From: Nitrospira sp.
GTDB lineage: Bacteria; Nitrospirota; Nitrospiria; Nitrospirales; Nitrospiraceae
DNA length: 64,000 nucleotides
Assembly (NCBI GenBank): GCA_019636815.1
Contig: JAHBWT010000007.1
Span: 1 to 64,000 of the forward strand
Direction of reading: 5' to 3'
Below the pieces are notes generated by a model. It did no database searches. It worked only from the letters and a program-made list of their open reading frames with translations, and had not been told where the DNA came from. Position 1 is the first letter of the stretch; each line of letters opens with the position of its first letter. Of the stretch, positions 9,455-19,406 are shown piece after piece. The position numbers and the translations under genes are program-made.

Positions 9455-10726
9455 TCACTCCATGGCGTTCAGAAACGATGGAATCTGTTCACCCTTTATA
9501 AGGTCCTGGTACTGCTCTCGTTCGCGAATCACGTGGAACGATCCCTCTCTCACAAGGACTTCAGGAACACGAGGCCGAGAGTTGTAATTTGATGCCATGA
9601 CGAAGCCATAGGCTCCGGCGCTCATGACCGCCAGCAACTCCCCGGGCTTAACGACCGGTAGGGAGCGATCTTTGGCCAGGAAATCTCCCGACTCGCAGAC
9701 CGGGCCAACGATATCCACGGTCTGTTTTGTACGCCGACCTGCTTCCTCGTTCACGGGGAGGACCTCGTGGTAGGCCTCATACAGGCTTGGCCGAATGAGA
9801 TCATTCATGGCGGCATCGACGATGACAAAACTCTTTGTCTCTCCCTCTTTCAGGTACATAGCCTTTGTAACGAGAATGCCGGCATTCCCGACGATCACAC
9901 GTCCAGGCTCCATGACAAGCGTCACGTTCAATCCCTGCACGAGCGGTAAGATTGCGTTGGACAGGTCTTGTGGTAACGGTGGTTTTTCATCCGAATAGGT
10001 GATGCCGAGGCCGCCTCCGATATTGAGATAGCGGATGTTCAGGCCTCTCTCTTTTAAGGTTTCGATGAGCGACACGACCTTCTTCAAGGCGGCTGTGAAA
10101 GGGGTCACATCCGTGAGCTGAGATCCAATATGGGCATGGACGCCCACTACCTCAATATGGCTCATCGAAGCGGCGAGAACAAAGTCTTCCACCGCTCGCT
10201 CTGCCGCAATTCCGAATTTACTTTTCTTGAGACCGGTGGAAATATATGGATGAGTTTTTGGATCGATGTCAGGATTGATCCGAAGCGCGATTCGAGCTTT
10301 CCTGTCCATTTCAACGGCAACTTGATTGATGGCATGGAGCTCTGCCGGCGATTCGACGTTAAACATCAGGATGTCGGCGTTCAGCGCATCGCGAATTTCA
10401 CCGGGAGTCTTGCCGACTCCGGCAAAGACGATTTTAGAGGCGGGGACACCGGCCTTCAGAGCTCGGAACAACTCTCCTCCTGACACGATATCTACCCCGC
10501 TGCCTTCCCTGGCCATCAGTCGCAGAATCGCGAGATTGGAGTTCGCCTTCATGGCAAAGGCGATGACGTGAGGAATGCTCTTGAACGCGCTATCGTACGC
10601 ATGGAAATGGCGGACCAGCGTCGCATGGCTATAGATGTAGCAGGGGGTACCGAGTTCCTTGGCTATCCTGCTGACTGGCACCTGCTCACAGTACAACTCT
10701 CCGTGGTGATATTCGAAGCTATGCAT
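9455..10726 (-). CDS. lysA: Diaminopimelate decarboxylase
   Basis: PLP-dependent enzyme of the last lysine step (meso-diaminopimelate to lysine). The PLP lysine lies in AFAMKANSN near residue 62. The phosphate-binding glycine loop is LNIGGGLGITY near 235, and the C-terminal active-site motif is CESGDFLAKD near 345. ATG 10726 is preferred because GAGGAA lies upstream; a TTG five codons earlier would cover that site. At 423 residues it has the normal size. It lies 57 bases after the LptM-like lipoprotein gene. Confidence 0.97.
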   Translation of the reverse strand: MHSFEYHHGELYCEQVPVSRIAKELGTPCYIYSHATLVRHFHAYDSAFKSIPHVIAFAMKANSNLAILRLMAREGSGVDIVSGGELFRALKAGVPASKIVFAGVGKTPGEIRDALNADILMFNVESPAELHAINQVAVEMDRKARIALRINPDIDPKTHPYISTGLKKSKFGIAAERAVEDFVLAASMSHIEVVGVHAHIGSQLTDVTPFTAALKKVVSLIETLKERGLNIRYLNIGGGLGITYSDEKPPLPQDLSNAILPLVQGLNVTLVMEPGRVIVGNAGILVTKAMYLKEGETKSFVIVDAAMNDLIRPSLYEAYHEVLPVNEEAGRRTKQTVDIVGPVCESGDFLAKDRSLPVVKPGELLAVMSAGAYGFVMASNYNSRPRVPEVLVREGSFHVIREREQYQDLIKGEQIPSFLNAME

Positions 10727-10783
10727 GGCGCCGTTCCTCAATAAGAATGTACGAAGAATGCACGTCGATCGAACGAAATACGT

Positions 10784-11011
10784 TCATCGTGTTCCGACTG
10801 GATGTGAGGGTGGAAGGCCGATGTCGTGACCCTCTAAAGATGGGTCGGGTCCCATTGGTTCTCCCCCTTCACGTTCTGGATCGAGTGCATGCTGCCGCTG
10901 TTGTTTCTCAACTGTCACCGCGACACCTACATATTCCGGGGCCACCGGAGACCCCACCACCCCGCAAGAAAGCGCCAGACCCGCCAATGCAATCATCACC
11001 AGAGCTCTCAT
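10784..11011 (-). CDS. Small LptM-like lipoprotein
   Basis: A 75-residue predicted lipoprotein with a short signal sequence (MRALVMIALAGLALSC) and a mature N-terminus CGVVGSPVAPEYVG. This resembles the CGxKGPLYxP start of LptM (YifL), a small lipoprotein that helps maturation of the LPS translocon LptDE and is often encoded next to lysA or dapF. Its position between argH and lysA fits that pattern. The remaining 45 residues are polar, charged and unconserved-looking. Its ATG overlaps the argH stop (ATGA), implying translational coupling. The LptM assignment is an inference from the short motif plus neighbourhood. Confidence 0.65.
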   Translation of the reverse strand: MRALVMIALAGLALSCGVVGSPVAPEYVGVAVTVEKQQRQHALDPEREGGEPMGPDPSLEGHDIGLPPSHPVGTR

Positions 11012-12420
11012 GACAAAAGTTGTTCAAGCTCCTTGATCCGCTGTTCGACTCGAGCTTTGGCAGTTCCACCGATTTGTCCCTTGTGATCGATCGCCGCCGC
11101 AGCGGTCAGCCGAGCGAACACGCTCTTGTCTATTCGTTCGCAGAATCCCCGCATCTCCTCCAACGACAATTCGGTCATCTCCCGTCCCTGATCCAGGGCG
11201 GCACGAACGATTCGTCCGGTGATGCTATGGGCTTCGCGAAAAGGTATGCCGCGCAGGACTAAGTAGTCGGCCAATTCCGTCGCAAGCAGCCCGCCTCCCT
11301 GCAACGCCCGCTTGAGTACCTCTCGGTTGACTTTCAATCGGCGCATCAGCTCGGTCATGACTTGGACAGAGGACTGCACTGTATCGAGGGCGTCAAACAG
11401 CGCCGGCTTGTCCTCCTGGAGGTCTCGATTATAACTTAACGGTAGGGCTTTCAGCGTCGTCAGCAAACTGACGAGGTGGCCATACACCCGTCCTGTTTTT
11501 CCTCGGACCAGTTCTGGAACATCCGGGTTTTTCTTCTGCGGCATCATGCTGCTACCGGTGCAGAAAGCATCGGGGAGATCGACGAATTGAAATTCCTGGG
11601 AGGCCCATACGATCAACTCTTCGCTAAGTCGTGATAAATGCATCATCACAATGGAAAGCGTCGAGACTGCTTCGATCATGAAGTCTCGGTCGGAGACCGC
11701 ATCTATGCTGTTGGCGGTGATCGCGGGAAACTCCAACAATTTAGCGGTGTATCGCCGATTCACCGGGTAGTTCGTGCCGGCCAAGGCTCCAGAACCCAAT
11801 GGCATGACATTGAGCCGGCCGTTCGCGTCACGCAATCGACTTTTGTCGCGCTCAATCATTTCCACGTAGGCCAACAAATGATGGGCGAATAGGATAGGTT
11901 GAGCTCGTTGGAGGTGTGTGTACCCGGGCATGATGACGTCACGGTTCGCGCCGGCCTTCATCACCAGCACGCGTTGTAGGTCGATCAGTTGCGCATGCAG
12001 CTGGTCCAGCTGCCTGCGCAAGTACAGCCGAATATCCAATGCAACTTGATCGTTTCGACTGCGCCCCGTGTGCAGTTTGCCGCCTAACGGGCCGATGACT
12101 TCGGTCAATCGTCGTTCGATCGCCATATGAATGTCTTCATCTTGAGACAAGAACCTAAACTGTCCCCGATCCAGTTCTCGTTTTACCGATTCCAATCCGC
12201 GGACAATCGTACGCGTTTCCGAAGATGTGAGCACTCGTGCCCGCTCCAGCGTTTTGCAATGGGCAATGCTCCCGGCAATGTCATCAGCATAGAGCCTGAA
12301 GTCGACCGTCACCGACCTCGTAAAGGCTTCCACTAATTGATCGGTTTTTTCTCGGAACCGACCATCCCAAGCCTTCCTTCCCCCAACTGTGGCTTTCGGA
12401 CGGCGCGTACCCTTGGGCAT
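11008..12420 (-). CDS. argH: Argininosuccinate lyase
   Basis: Splits argininosuccinate into arginine and fumarate, the last step of arginine synthesis. The fumarase/aspartase superfamily signature GSSMMPQKKNPD lies near residue 290. HTGRSRNDQVALD near 118 and the catalytic His region GYTHLQRAQPI near 165 are also present. The 470-residue length is normal. The N-terminus carries a basic extension ([16 protein letters not shown]) before the conserved AWDGRF. Its start overlaps the argG stop (TGATG), and its stop overlaps the lipoprotein start. Confidence 0.98.
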   Translation of the reverse strand: MPKGTRRPKATVGGRKAWDGRFREKTDQLVEAFTRSVTVDFRLYADDIAGSIAHCKTLERARVLTSSETRTIVRGLESVKRELDRGQFRFLSQDEDIHMAIERRLTEVIGPLGGKLHTGRSRNDQVALDIRLYLRRQLDQLHAQLIDLQRVLVMKAGANRDVIMPGYTHLQRAQPILFAHHLLAYVEMIERDKSRLRDANGRLNVMPLGSGALAGTNYPVNRRYTAKLLEFPAITANSIDAVSDRDFMIEAVSTLSIVMMHLSRLSEELIVWASQEFQFVDLPDAFCTGSSMMPQKKNPDVPELVRGKTGRVYGHLVSLLTTLKALPLSYNRDLQEDKPALFDALDTVQSSVQVMTELMRRLKVNREVLKRALQGGGLLATELADYLVLRGIPFREAHSITGRIVRAALDQGREMTELSLEEMRGFCERIDKSVFARLTAAAAIDHKGQIGGTAKARVEQRIKELEQLLS

Positions 12421-13634
12421 CAGCGAGATGCCTTCTTGCTTTGGGCACGGATCTTGAGCCGTAACGCGTTCAAGCGGATGAAGCCTTCCGCATCCTTTTG
12501 GTTATAGACATCGTCTTCTTCGAAAGTTGCGACATCGAGTCGGTAGAGCGACTGTTTTGATTTGCGCCCCGCCAGCGTGCAGCTCCCCTTATAGAGCTTT
12601 ACCCTCGCGGTCCCGCTGACGTCTTTCTGGGACTGATCGATCGCCGCTTGTATCATTTCGCGCTCTGGGCTGAACCAGTAACCATTATAAATCAGGTCGG
12701 CAAATCGAGGGATCAAGCTGTCTCGGAAGTGGAGGACCTCGCGGTCCATCGTCAAGGATTCAAGTCCGCGATGGGCGATATGCAGAATCGTTCCTCCCGG
12801 CGTTTCATAGACTCCTCGCGATTTCATCCCAACATAGCGGTTCTCAACCAAATCTACCCGTCCGATGCCGTGTGCACCGCCCAGTGTATTGAGATGCGCG
12901 AGCAGCGTCGCAGGGCTCATCTTCTTGCCATCGACCGCGATGGGATTGCCCCCTTGATATTCGATCTCGACTTCCCGCGGTTTATCCGGTGCTTTTTCTG
13001 GAGAAACGGTCATTTGGAATATTTCATCGGGCGGTGATTCCCAAGGATCTTCAAGAATGCCACCCTCATAGCTGATGTGAAACAGATTCGGGTCCGTACT
13101 GTAGGGTTTGGCCTTGGTTGCGGTCACAGGAATGTCATGACGTTCGGCATACTCGATCAGTTCCCGCCGCGAACGCATGGTCCATTCTCGCCAAGGTGCA
13201 ATGATCTTCAGACCTGGCGCGAGCGCCATGTAGGTGAGTTCAAAGCGAACCTGATCATTGCCTTTTCCCGTTGCTCCGTGCGAGACTGCCTCCGCTCCTT
13301 CTTTCAGTGCGATCTCAGCTTGTCGGCGAGCGATCAGCGGGCGGGCGATCGAAGTGCCAAGCAGATAGCAGCCTTCATAGATGGCATTCCCACGCAGCAT
13401 TGGAAAGACATAGTCGTTGACGAAGGTCTCTCGAAGATCTTCGACATAGACCTTCTTCACGCCGAGTGATTGAGCCTTTGCCTTGACGGCTTGCAGATCT
13501 TCCCCCTGCCCGAGATCAGCACAAAACGCGATGATCTCGGCTTGATACGTTTCTTGCAGCCATTTTAGGATGACGGATGTATCCAGTCCGCCAGAATACG
13601 CGAGAACGATTTTCTTGATAGGCTTTGGTTTCAT
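12420..13634 (-). CDS. argG: Argininosuccinate synthase
   Basis: ATP-dependent ligase joining citrulline and aspartate. The N-terminal P-loop is [14 protein letters not shown] near residue 10. Other family motifs are the [13 protein letters not shown] segment near 118 and the C-terminal [11 protein letters not shown] near 355. Its length of 404 residues is typical. It lies 10 bases after argF and overlaps argH by one base, within the arginine part of the operon. Confidence 0.98.
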   Translation of the reverse strand: MKPKPIKKIVLAYSGGLDTSVILKWLQETYQAEIIAFCADLGQGEDLQAVKAKAQSLGVKKVYVEDLRETFVNDYVFPMLRGNAIYEGCYLLGTSIARPLIARRQAEIALKEGAEAVSHGATGKGNDQVRFELTYMALAPGLKIIAPWREWTMRSRRELIEYAERHDIPVTATKAKPYSTDPNLFHISYEGGILEDPWESPPDEIFQMTVSPEKAPDKPREVEIEYQGGNPIAVDGKKMSPATLLAHLNTLGGAHGIGRVDLVENRYVGMKSRGVYETPGGTILHIAHRGLESLTMDREVLHFRDSLIPRFADLIYNGYWFSPEREMIQAAIDQSQKDVSGTARVKLYKGSCTLAGRKSKQSLYRLDVATFEEDDVYNQKDAEGFIRLNALRLKIRAQSKKASR

Positions 13635-13644
13635 TCGAGAATTT

Positions 13645-14622
13645 CTACCATGCGCCTTTCTTCCGGCTGAGCAATTGGCTCAAAATGGCCTTTTGCATAT
13701 GTAGCCGATTTTCAGCCTGGTCAATGATCACCGACTGCGGACCATCCAGTACGTCCGCCGTAATCTCCTCCCCACGATGGGCCGGCAGACAATGCATCAC
13801 AATGGCATCGGGCTTCGCCCGTTGCAGAAGTCGCTTATTCAATTGGTAGGGTGTCAAGATCCGTAATCGTCTGGTTTGTTCTCTCTCGCGACCCATACTA
13901 ATCCAGACGTCGGTGTACACCACGTCCGCTTCTTTGACCGCCACCAGGGGGTTCTCTACCATCTCGATGGCGGCGCCGGTGGCCTGGCCTTCCATTCTGG
14001 CACGATCGATTACCCGCTGATCGGGCTGATAGCCGGACGGGCATCCAATCGCCACCCGCATGCCCATCTTGGCACCCGCTTCGATAAGCGAGTTGGCGAC
14101 GTTATTCCCATCCCCGATGTACGTCAGTTTGATCCCTTTCAGCCGGCCTTTGATTTCCCGGATCGTCAACAAATCGGATAAGGCCTGACAAGGATGGCTG
14201 TGGTCGGTCAACCCATTAATGACCGGCATGGTGGATTCTGCCGCCCACTCTTCGACGATCGAATGGTCGTAGGTCCGAATGACGATGCCGTCCAAGTAAC
14301 GGGATAGAACCCGTGCAGTATCCGAGACCGTCTCCCCGCGCGACAGTTGGATATCGCCCATGGGAAGCACCAGCGCATGGCCGCCCAATTGATTCATTCC
14401 CGCCTCAAACGACACGCGGGTCCTTGTCGATGGTTTTTGGAACAGAAGCCCCAGGGTTTTGCCAACCAGCAACGGATGTGGGGTCCCCTGACGCTGTTTT
14501 TTCTTGAGCGATGTCGCTAAGTGCAGCAAGTCCAGAATCTGCTTGCGCGGCATCGTGGCAACGTCAAGGAGGTCCTTGGCGTAGGGGCCGGCACCGGTTC
14601 TGTGTCGCGCTGGTTGAGCCAT
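13645..14622 (-). CDS. argF: Ornithine carbamoyltransferase
   Basis: Transfers the carbamoyl group to ornithine to give citrulline. The carbamoyl-phosphate motif is [11 protein letters not shown] near residue 60, HPCQALSDL lies near 143, and the ornithine-binding loop [11 protein letters not shown] lies near 280. The 325 residues include an N-terminal extension of about 15 residues before DLLDVATM. Its ATG overlaps the argD stop, so translation is likely coupled. Confidence 0.98.
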   Translation of the reverse strand: MAQPARHRTGAGPYAKDLLDVATMPRKQILDLLHLATSLKKKQRQGTPHPLLVGKTLGLLFQKPSTRTRVSFEAGMNQLGGHALVLPMGDIQLSRGETVSDTARVLSRYLDGIVIRTYDHSIVEEWAAESTMPVINGLTDHSHPCQALSDLLTIREIKGRLKGIKLTYIGDGNNVANSLIEAGAKMGMRVAIGCPSGYQPDQRVIDRARMEGQATGAAIEMVENPLVAVKEADVVYTDVWISMGREREQTRRLRILTPYQLNKRLLQRAKPDAIVMHCLPAHRGEEITADVLDGPQSVIIDQAENRLHMQKAILSQLLSRKKGAW

Positions 14623-15839
14623 CAGTGATGTCTGTCTTTTCCCGCTGTCTGGCGCTGACTCAGCAGCGTACTCAGCAACTCAAGGAGCTTGTCGATCTCC
14701 TGCTGTGAAATGATCAAAGGCGGGACGAAGCGCAACACCCGCTCGTTTGCGGCGTTGATCAACACCCCACGGGCAAGCGCATCCGCGACCACCGCCTTGG
14801 CGTCGGCGTCTAACTCCATGCCTTGCAAGAGGCCAAGCCCACGGATGTCCGTTACGATGCGATAGCGGTTCTTGCAATCGGTGAGTCCCTTGGCCAAATA
14901 TTCCCCCATACGCTTTGCGTGGTCCAGAACGCGCCCCTCGAGTAGCACCCGGCAGACAGCCAGTGCTGCAGCACAAGCCAGGGGATTACCTCCGAATGTC
15001 GACGCATGGGCTCCCACTGTAAAGGATGAGGCGACTGATTCGGTTGCCAGACACGCCCCGATTGGGACTCCACCGGCCAGACCCTTCGCCAAGGTCATGA
15101 TGTCCGGCTTCACCCCCAGCTGCTCGTAGGCGAAGAACGTGCCGGTTCTTCCGATGCCGGTCTGAATTTCATCGAAAATCAGAAGAATGTCCTTCTGCGT
15201 ACAGAATTCCCGCAGACTTCTCAGGTAATCACGATCGGCGACATACACGCCGCCTTCTGCCTGAATGGGCTCGAGCATGATGGCGGCGGTCTGGTCATTG
15301 ACCATAGACTCAAGCGCGCTGAAATCATTGAACGGCGCATAGGTAAAACCGGGCATCAACGGCTCGAAGCCCTTCTGAACCTTGTCTTGGCCCGTGGCCG
15401 TGAGCATGCCCAATGTACGGCCGTGGAACGAATTCTTCATCGTAATGACTTCGAACCGCTTCGCTCCATGTCGCTCATGCCCATAGCGTCGTGCTAGCTT
15501 AATTGCCGCTTCATTCGCTTCGGCGCCACTGTTGCAAAAGAACACGCGGTCGGCAAATGAGTGGTCGACGAGGAGATGCGCCAGCCTCACCTGAGGTTCC
15601 GTGTAATAGAGGTTCGATGTGTGGATCAGTTGTGCCGCCTGGCGTTGAATGGCCTGAACAAGGTCGGGATGACCATACCCTAACACGTTGACGGCAATCC
15701 CTCCGACGAAATCGAGGTATTCTCGCCCCTCCAGATCGTAGACCTTGGCGCCTCGTCCTCGGACAATGGAAATCGGTTGCCGACTATACGTCTGCATCAG
15801 ATATTTGGCGGCATCGTTTTTCAGTTCTTCGGTCGGCAT
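14622..15839 (-). CDS. argD: Acetylornithine aminotransferase
   Basis: PLP-dependent class III aminotransferase making N-acetylornithine; family members may also serve the succinyl-diaminopimelate step of lysine synthesis, which would suit this mixed arg-lys operon. I start at ATG 15839 (MPTEELKNDAAKYLMQTYSR) because it follows GAGCGGA and matches the family N-terminus. The frame stays open for 67 more codons upstream without conserved sequence. The PLP Lys is in TLAKGLAGGVP near residue 250, and FFCNSGAEANEAAIKLAR lies near 100. It encodes 405 residues and is the first gene of the eight-gene minus-strand operon. Confidence 0.97.
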   Translation of the reverse strand: MPTEELKNDAAKYLMQTYSRQPISIVRGRGAKVYDLEGREYLDFVGGIAVNVLGYGHPDLVQAIQRQAAQLIHTSNLYYTEPQVRLAHLLVDHSFADRVFFCNSGAEANEAAIKLARRYGHERHGAKRFEVITMKNSFHGRTLGMLTATGQDKVQKGFEPLMPGFTYAPFNDFSALESMVNDQTAAIMLEPIQAEGGVYVADRDYLRSLREFCTQKDILLIFDEIQTGIGRTGTFFAYEQLGVKPDIMTLAKGLAGGVPIGACLATESVASSFTVGAHASTFGGNPLACAAALAVCRVLLEGRVLDHAKRMGEYLAKGLTDCKNRYRIVTDIRGLGLLQGMELDADAKAVVADALARGVLINAANERVLRFVPPLIISQQEIDKLLELLSTLLSQRQTAGKDRHH

Positions 15840-16017
15840 GAGTACGGATCCGCTCAGAAAGACAGGAAAGCTAGCACAGGGGCAAGCACAAGAGCAATAA
15901 GTGGCGGGGCTGAAAGAGGTTGTTTTGGAGAATGCCGATGCTCTAAGTTTGGAGGCGCTCAGAGGGCCTAGAGATAGATCCGACAGTCCACTCTCAAGTA
16001 TGGTAAGGTGAATTTTC

Positions 16018-16668
16018 ATGACGGCCTGTAGCCAATGCAATCAACAGAACCCTGACGACGCAAACTTCTGCCATCAGTGCGGAACCAAGTTGGCTGAAGC
16101 CACGGCTACCACCGAGGTGGCAAGGGAGGCGTCCGCCGCTCGACCGATTCAAGACGAGGAGACGCTTTGGCGCCAATTCATCGGCCCCAATGCCGACCAC
16201 TATGTGACCGTGTTCAAAAAATTCTCGTCGAACGGCCAACCACGATTTGCGCTCTCGTGGAACTGGCCGGCGTTTCTCTACATTTCGTTCCTCTGGTTCC
16301 TGTATCGCAAGATGTACTTGCACGCATTCGTCTACGCCGTCGGTCCAATGGTTTCGACCTACTTCACGGGAGATTTTTCTGCTGGTATCGTCTGGAGCAT
16401 CATGGCGGGGGCCACGGCCAACTATCTCTATTATTGGCATTGCCGCGAGCATATCGTCGGAATCAAGAAGGCAAGGGGCCTGGATCAGGCGGGACAAGAG
16501 GCGGAGCTGAAAGAATCGGGTGGGGTACAGCCCTACGTCATCTGGGTCGGGATCTTCTTCTACATCATCTTTTTTGCGACACTCACAAAGATGGTTCAAG
16601 AGGGCCCGCCAGATCTCGATCGACCGGCCGGTGAAATCGGTCGTAGTCAAGGCGTCAACGTGACATGA
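16018..16668 (+). CDS. Zinc-ribbon plus DUF2628-type membrane protein
   Basis: A 216-residue protein starting with a classical zinc ribbon (CSQCNQQNPDDANFCHQCG), followed by a linker of about 50 residues. A DUF2628-like region begins with FALSWNWPAFLYISFLWFLYRKMY. It has about four hydrophobic segments (residues 80-165 and 180-200) and is probably an inner-membrane protein. The function of the family is unknown. The start is supported by AAGGTGA seven bases upstream. The gene diverges from argD and precedes gpmA on the same strand by 64 bases. Confidence 0.8.
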   Translation: MTACSQCNQQNPDDANFCHQCGTKLAEATATTEVAREASAARPIQDEETLWRQFIGPNADHYVTVFKKFSSNGQPRFALSWNWPAFLYISFLWFLYRKMYLHAFVYAVGPMVSTYFTGDFSAGIVWSIMAGATANYLYYWHCREHIVGIKKARGLDQAGQEAELKESGGVQPYVIWVGIFFYIIFFATLTKMVQEGPPDLDRPAGEIGRSQGVNVT

Positions 16669-16732
16669 ATCATTCAATCAGTATTTTAGGCTTGGGTCGG
16701 ACCCTTCCTGTCTTAAGTGAGGAGAGTGAGTG

Positions 16733-17338
16733 ATGGCTCGGTTGGTGTTGCTTCGTCATGGTGAGTCGCAGTGGAACTTGGAAAACCGCTTCACGGGGTG
16801 GGTTGACGTCCCGCTCTCCTCGAAAGGTATTGAGGAGGCAAGGCAAGCCGGTGAAAAGCTCCGTGGGTTTACGTTCGACCGGGCCTTCACATCGGTGCTC
16901 AGCCGCGCGAATGAGACGTTACGAATCGTGTTGGAAACGATTGGACAGCCGACGATTCCCATCGAGAAGGACAAGGCCCTGAACGAACGGATGTACGGGG
17001 ATCTGCAGGGGCTGAATAAGGCCGAAACGGCGAAAAAGTATGGCGACGCGCAGGTAAAAATCTGGCGGCGGAGCTACGACGTGAAACCACCCGGTGGGGA
17101 AAGTCTCAAAGACACAGCTGAACGCGCGTTGCCCTATTACGAGACGATGATCAGGCCCTACTTAGTAAAGGGTGAAACCATCATTATTGCGGCGCACGGC
17201 AACAGCCTGCGCGCCTTGGTGATGGAGCTGGACCAATTGTCGAAAGAAGAAGTCTTGGAGCTGAATATTCCGACCGGGGCGCCGTTACTCTACGAATTCG
17301 ATGAGAGCGGGAAGGTCCTCTCGCACCGGTACCTCTGA
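16733..17338 (+). CDS. gpmA: 2,3-bisphosphoglycerate-dependent phosphoglycerate mutase
   Basis: Interconverts 3- and 2-phosphoglycerate in glycolysis/gluconeogenesis. The catalytic phosphohistidine motif is [10 protein letters not shown] near residue 7, followed by [10 protein letters not shown]. The acid residue lies in [11 protein letters not shown] near 85 and the second histidine in [11 protein letters not shown] near 160. At 201 residues it is the short form found in many bacteria, lacking about 45 residues present in the enterobacterial enzyme. ATG 16733 follows AGGAGAG with seven bases spacing; a GTG immediately before it is an unlikely alternative. Confidence 0.95.
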   Translation: MARLVLLRHGESQWNLENRFTGWVDVPLSSKGIEEARQAGEKLRGFTFDRAFTSVLSRANETLRIVLETIGQPTIPIEKDKALNERMYGDLQGLNKAETAKKYGDAQVKIWRRSYDVKPPGGESLKDTAERALPYYETMIRPYLVKGETIIIAAHGNSLRALVMELDQLSKEEVLELNIPTGAPLLYEFDESGKVLSHRYL

Positions 17339-17366
17339 TTCTGAAATCTGCCTTGTCGTGTGAGCG

Positions 17367-17849
17367 CTAGAGCGCCTCGCCAAGCAACTTGCCATACTCC
17401 GAGGCTGGCGCATAGTCGATCAACAACACCAGGAGCTTTGGTCGATCCTCTGATGAAATGAAGCCTTGATCCTCGAGTAAGACCGCGGTCTCGGCACAAA
17501 TTCCCATGTGACCGATCCCTTCCTGATCGACGAGGCGGGCATAGTGTTCTCGTCGTGCATTCAGCTCAGGTTGATACGCGCCCCACGTGTCTTGCCCGAA
17601 CAGCCCTGCTTCCCACCAGACGTTCCGTATCGATTCGAACAGCTGCTCTTCGATTGCTGCCCGGTACGTGGTGGGGATATGCGCCTCGATAGCGGCCAGG
17701 ATCCAGTACAGATTGAGCGACAAGATCTCGCGAGCGATGTATTGGGCGGTTGAGTCCGACGTCTCAATGCCGTATTCCTCGAGCTGTGCCGGAGTGATGG
17801 GCTGCGGGATTGTGCTGAACAGTGCATCGGCGGCTTCTGCGGGGGTCAT
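17367..17849 (-). CDS. Conserved-looking hypothetical protein
   Basis: A soluble, acidic protein of 160 residues with no signal peptide or membrane segment. It appears mostly alpha-helical, with Trp-rich stretches (LYWILAAIEAHIPTTYR, RNVWWEAGLFGQDTWGAY). I do not recognise a family. It is convergent with gpmA (29 bases between stops) and lies downstream of the OmpA-family gene on the same strand. Coding bias and clean start/stop make it likely real. Confidence 0.6.
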   Translation of the reverse strand: MTPAEAADALFSTIPQPITPAQLEEYGIETSDSTAQYIAREILSLNLYWILAAIEAHIPTTYRAAIEEQLFESIRNVWWEAGLFGQDTWGAYQPELNARREHYARLVDQEGIGHMGICAETAVLLEDQGFISSEDRPKLLVLLIDYAPASEYGKLLGEAL

Positions 17850-17959
17850 ACGAGTCCTTGTGCTGGTGCCCAGGGTCCGGCAGGTCTTGACGTGCGCTCC
17901 GGCATCGGCATGGATGAGGGTTTTGGTTCAGCGGTAGGTTCCTACTTGATATGGACATA

Positions 17960-17990
17960 ACCAGGCTGTTCGCATACGGACCAGCCTGGT
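17960..17990 (-). terminator. Possible weak terminator hairpin after the OmpA-family gene
   Basis: A 9-bp perfect inverted repeat (ACCAGGCTG / CAGCCTGGT) with a 13-base loop sits just past the stop of the OmpA-family gene. There is no clear T-run, so termination is only suggested. Confidence 0.35.
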
Positions 17991-18002
17991 CAGAGCCTCA
18001 CG

Positions 18003-19406
18003 TCAACGATTAACAATCTTTTGAACCGCCTTTTTTTGTTGAGCGGGCTTGTTCGCGACTTGCTCAACCTTCTTGCCCTTACCCGGAGCGGTAGCCGGTC
18101 CGGACCAGGGGGTGACGATGATTTCGACTCGTCGGTTCTTACTCCGGCCTTCTGCGGTCTTGTTGCTGGCAATGGGCTTGGTGGCGGCATACCCGACGGT
18201 CTTGATACGGTCAGCCCCCAATCCGCTGGCGATCAGGGTTTGGCCGGCATGTTGAGCCCGCGCCTGAGAGAGTTCAAGGTTGTCTCGGAACGGTCTCCGA
18301 TTGTCACTCCGGACCGGGATGCTGTCGGTATGCCCGGCGACTTCTATGCGTTGGATACGAAATTGTTGTAAGGCGGCACCGATTCGCTCAAGCAAAGATG
18401 TCCCCGCCGGTGTCATGGTCGCATCCCCGAGCGCGAACACTTCACCTGAGGCCAACGCAAGGGTCAACTTATTGCCTCGTTGTCGTAACGCGACAGTCCC
18501 CCCTTTGAGCTCCTCCTGGAGGGCACTCGCCAGATTCTCGCGGACTTTGCCGAGGTCACTTGATCCAGTTGGGCCAGGCACAGGACTTTTATTGGAGGCG
18601 GACTGGTGACCTTGCTTCGGCATGCTCCGACCGAGGTTTGCGAGCAACTGCTTCGCCTGGGTGAGCTGGGTGTTCCGCTCAAGCAATTCCCGGTCCAGAT
18701 CCGCAAGGGTGTGGGTCATCTTGTCGAGATTGGATTTGGTCATCCGCAGCTCTTGCTCTTTTGCGGCCAGCCGTTGCGTGGCGTCACTAAGATGTTCGTT
18801 GGCGACGATAAACTCTCGTTCGATGTCGATCACTTGCTGGTTGGCCTGCTCGAGACTGCTTTTTGTTCTATTCAGGTCTTGTGACATTTGTTGATGCGTG
18901 TCTCGCTGCGCGCAAATGCCGGAGAGCTCCTGTTCCTTTTGGGTCAGTTGCGCTTCTAGCGCGTCTGCGCGGGTCTTTTCGACGTTCAACTGATTGGTTG
19001 CTGCTGCCGTCTTGTCTCGTAGAATGGCCAGCTCATTTTCCTTGGTGCTGAGGAGTTGTTGAATTTGCTCCAGCCGTACACGTTCCCTGTCTGCTTCCGA
19101 ACCCTGGCTCTGGGGAGTATCCACAGTAATGGATGTCATAGGAACAATGGAAGTTGCAGGAGCGGCTTCTTCGCTGTCGACGGTATAGGCATACGAGCTC
19201 TTGGCAAGGTCCTGTTGAGTGTATCGAAGATCGGCCGGTCTCCCAAACCCGACAAGCCTAGCAGAGGGAGCACTGTGACCATTGTCCGATCGAACGGCAG
19301 TCGTCTGATGCTTCGCTGCAGACTGATGAGCCGCAGCCAAACTCGATTCCTGTCCATTCACCGTAAATACGAAAAGAAAAGCCAAGGCCACGAACTGCAT
19401 ACTCAT
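18003..19406 (-). CDS. OmpA-family protein with long periplasmic coiled coil
   Basis: A 467-residue envelope protein. The first 25 residues form a signal peptide (MSMQFVALAFLFVFTVNG). Residues about 110-275 are a continuous heptad-rich coiled coil with many Gln/Glu/Leu positions. The C-terminal 130 residues are an OmpA-like peptidoglycan-binding domain, with IEVAGHTDSIPV, LSQARAQHAGQTL and the closing SKNRRVEIIV signature. This layout suggests a periplasmic rod tethering the cell wall, as in MotB- or Pal-like architectures but with no transmembrane stator segment. The start follows GAGGTGAG. The last 30 residues are Lys/Gln rich. Confidence 0.85.
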   Translation of the reverse strand: MSMQFVALAFLFVFTVNGQESSLAAAHQSAAKHQTTAVRSDNGHSAPSARLVGFGRPADLRYTQQDLAKSSYAYTVDSEEAAPATSIVPMTSITVDTPQSQGSEADRERVRLEQIQQLLSTKENELAILRDKTAAATNQLNVEKTRADALEAQLTQKEQELSGICAQRDTHQQMSQDLNRTKSSLEQANQQVIDIEREFIVANEHLSDATQRLAAKEQELRMTKSNLDKMTHTLADLDRELLERNTQLTQAKQLLANLGRSMPKQGHQSASNKSPVPGPTGSSDLGKVRENLASALQEELKGGTVALRQRGNKLTLALASGEVFALGDATMTPAGTSLLERIGAALQQFRIQRIEVAGHTDSIPVRSDNRRPFRDNLELSQARAQHAGQTLIASGLGADRIKTVGYAATKPIASNKTAEGRSKNRRVEIIVTPWSGPATAPGKGKKVEQVANKPAQQKKAVQKIVNR

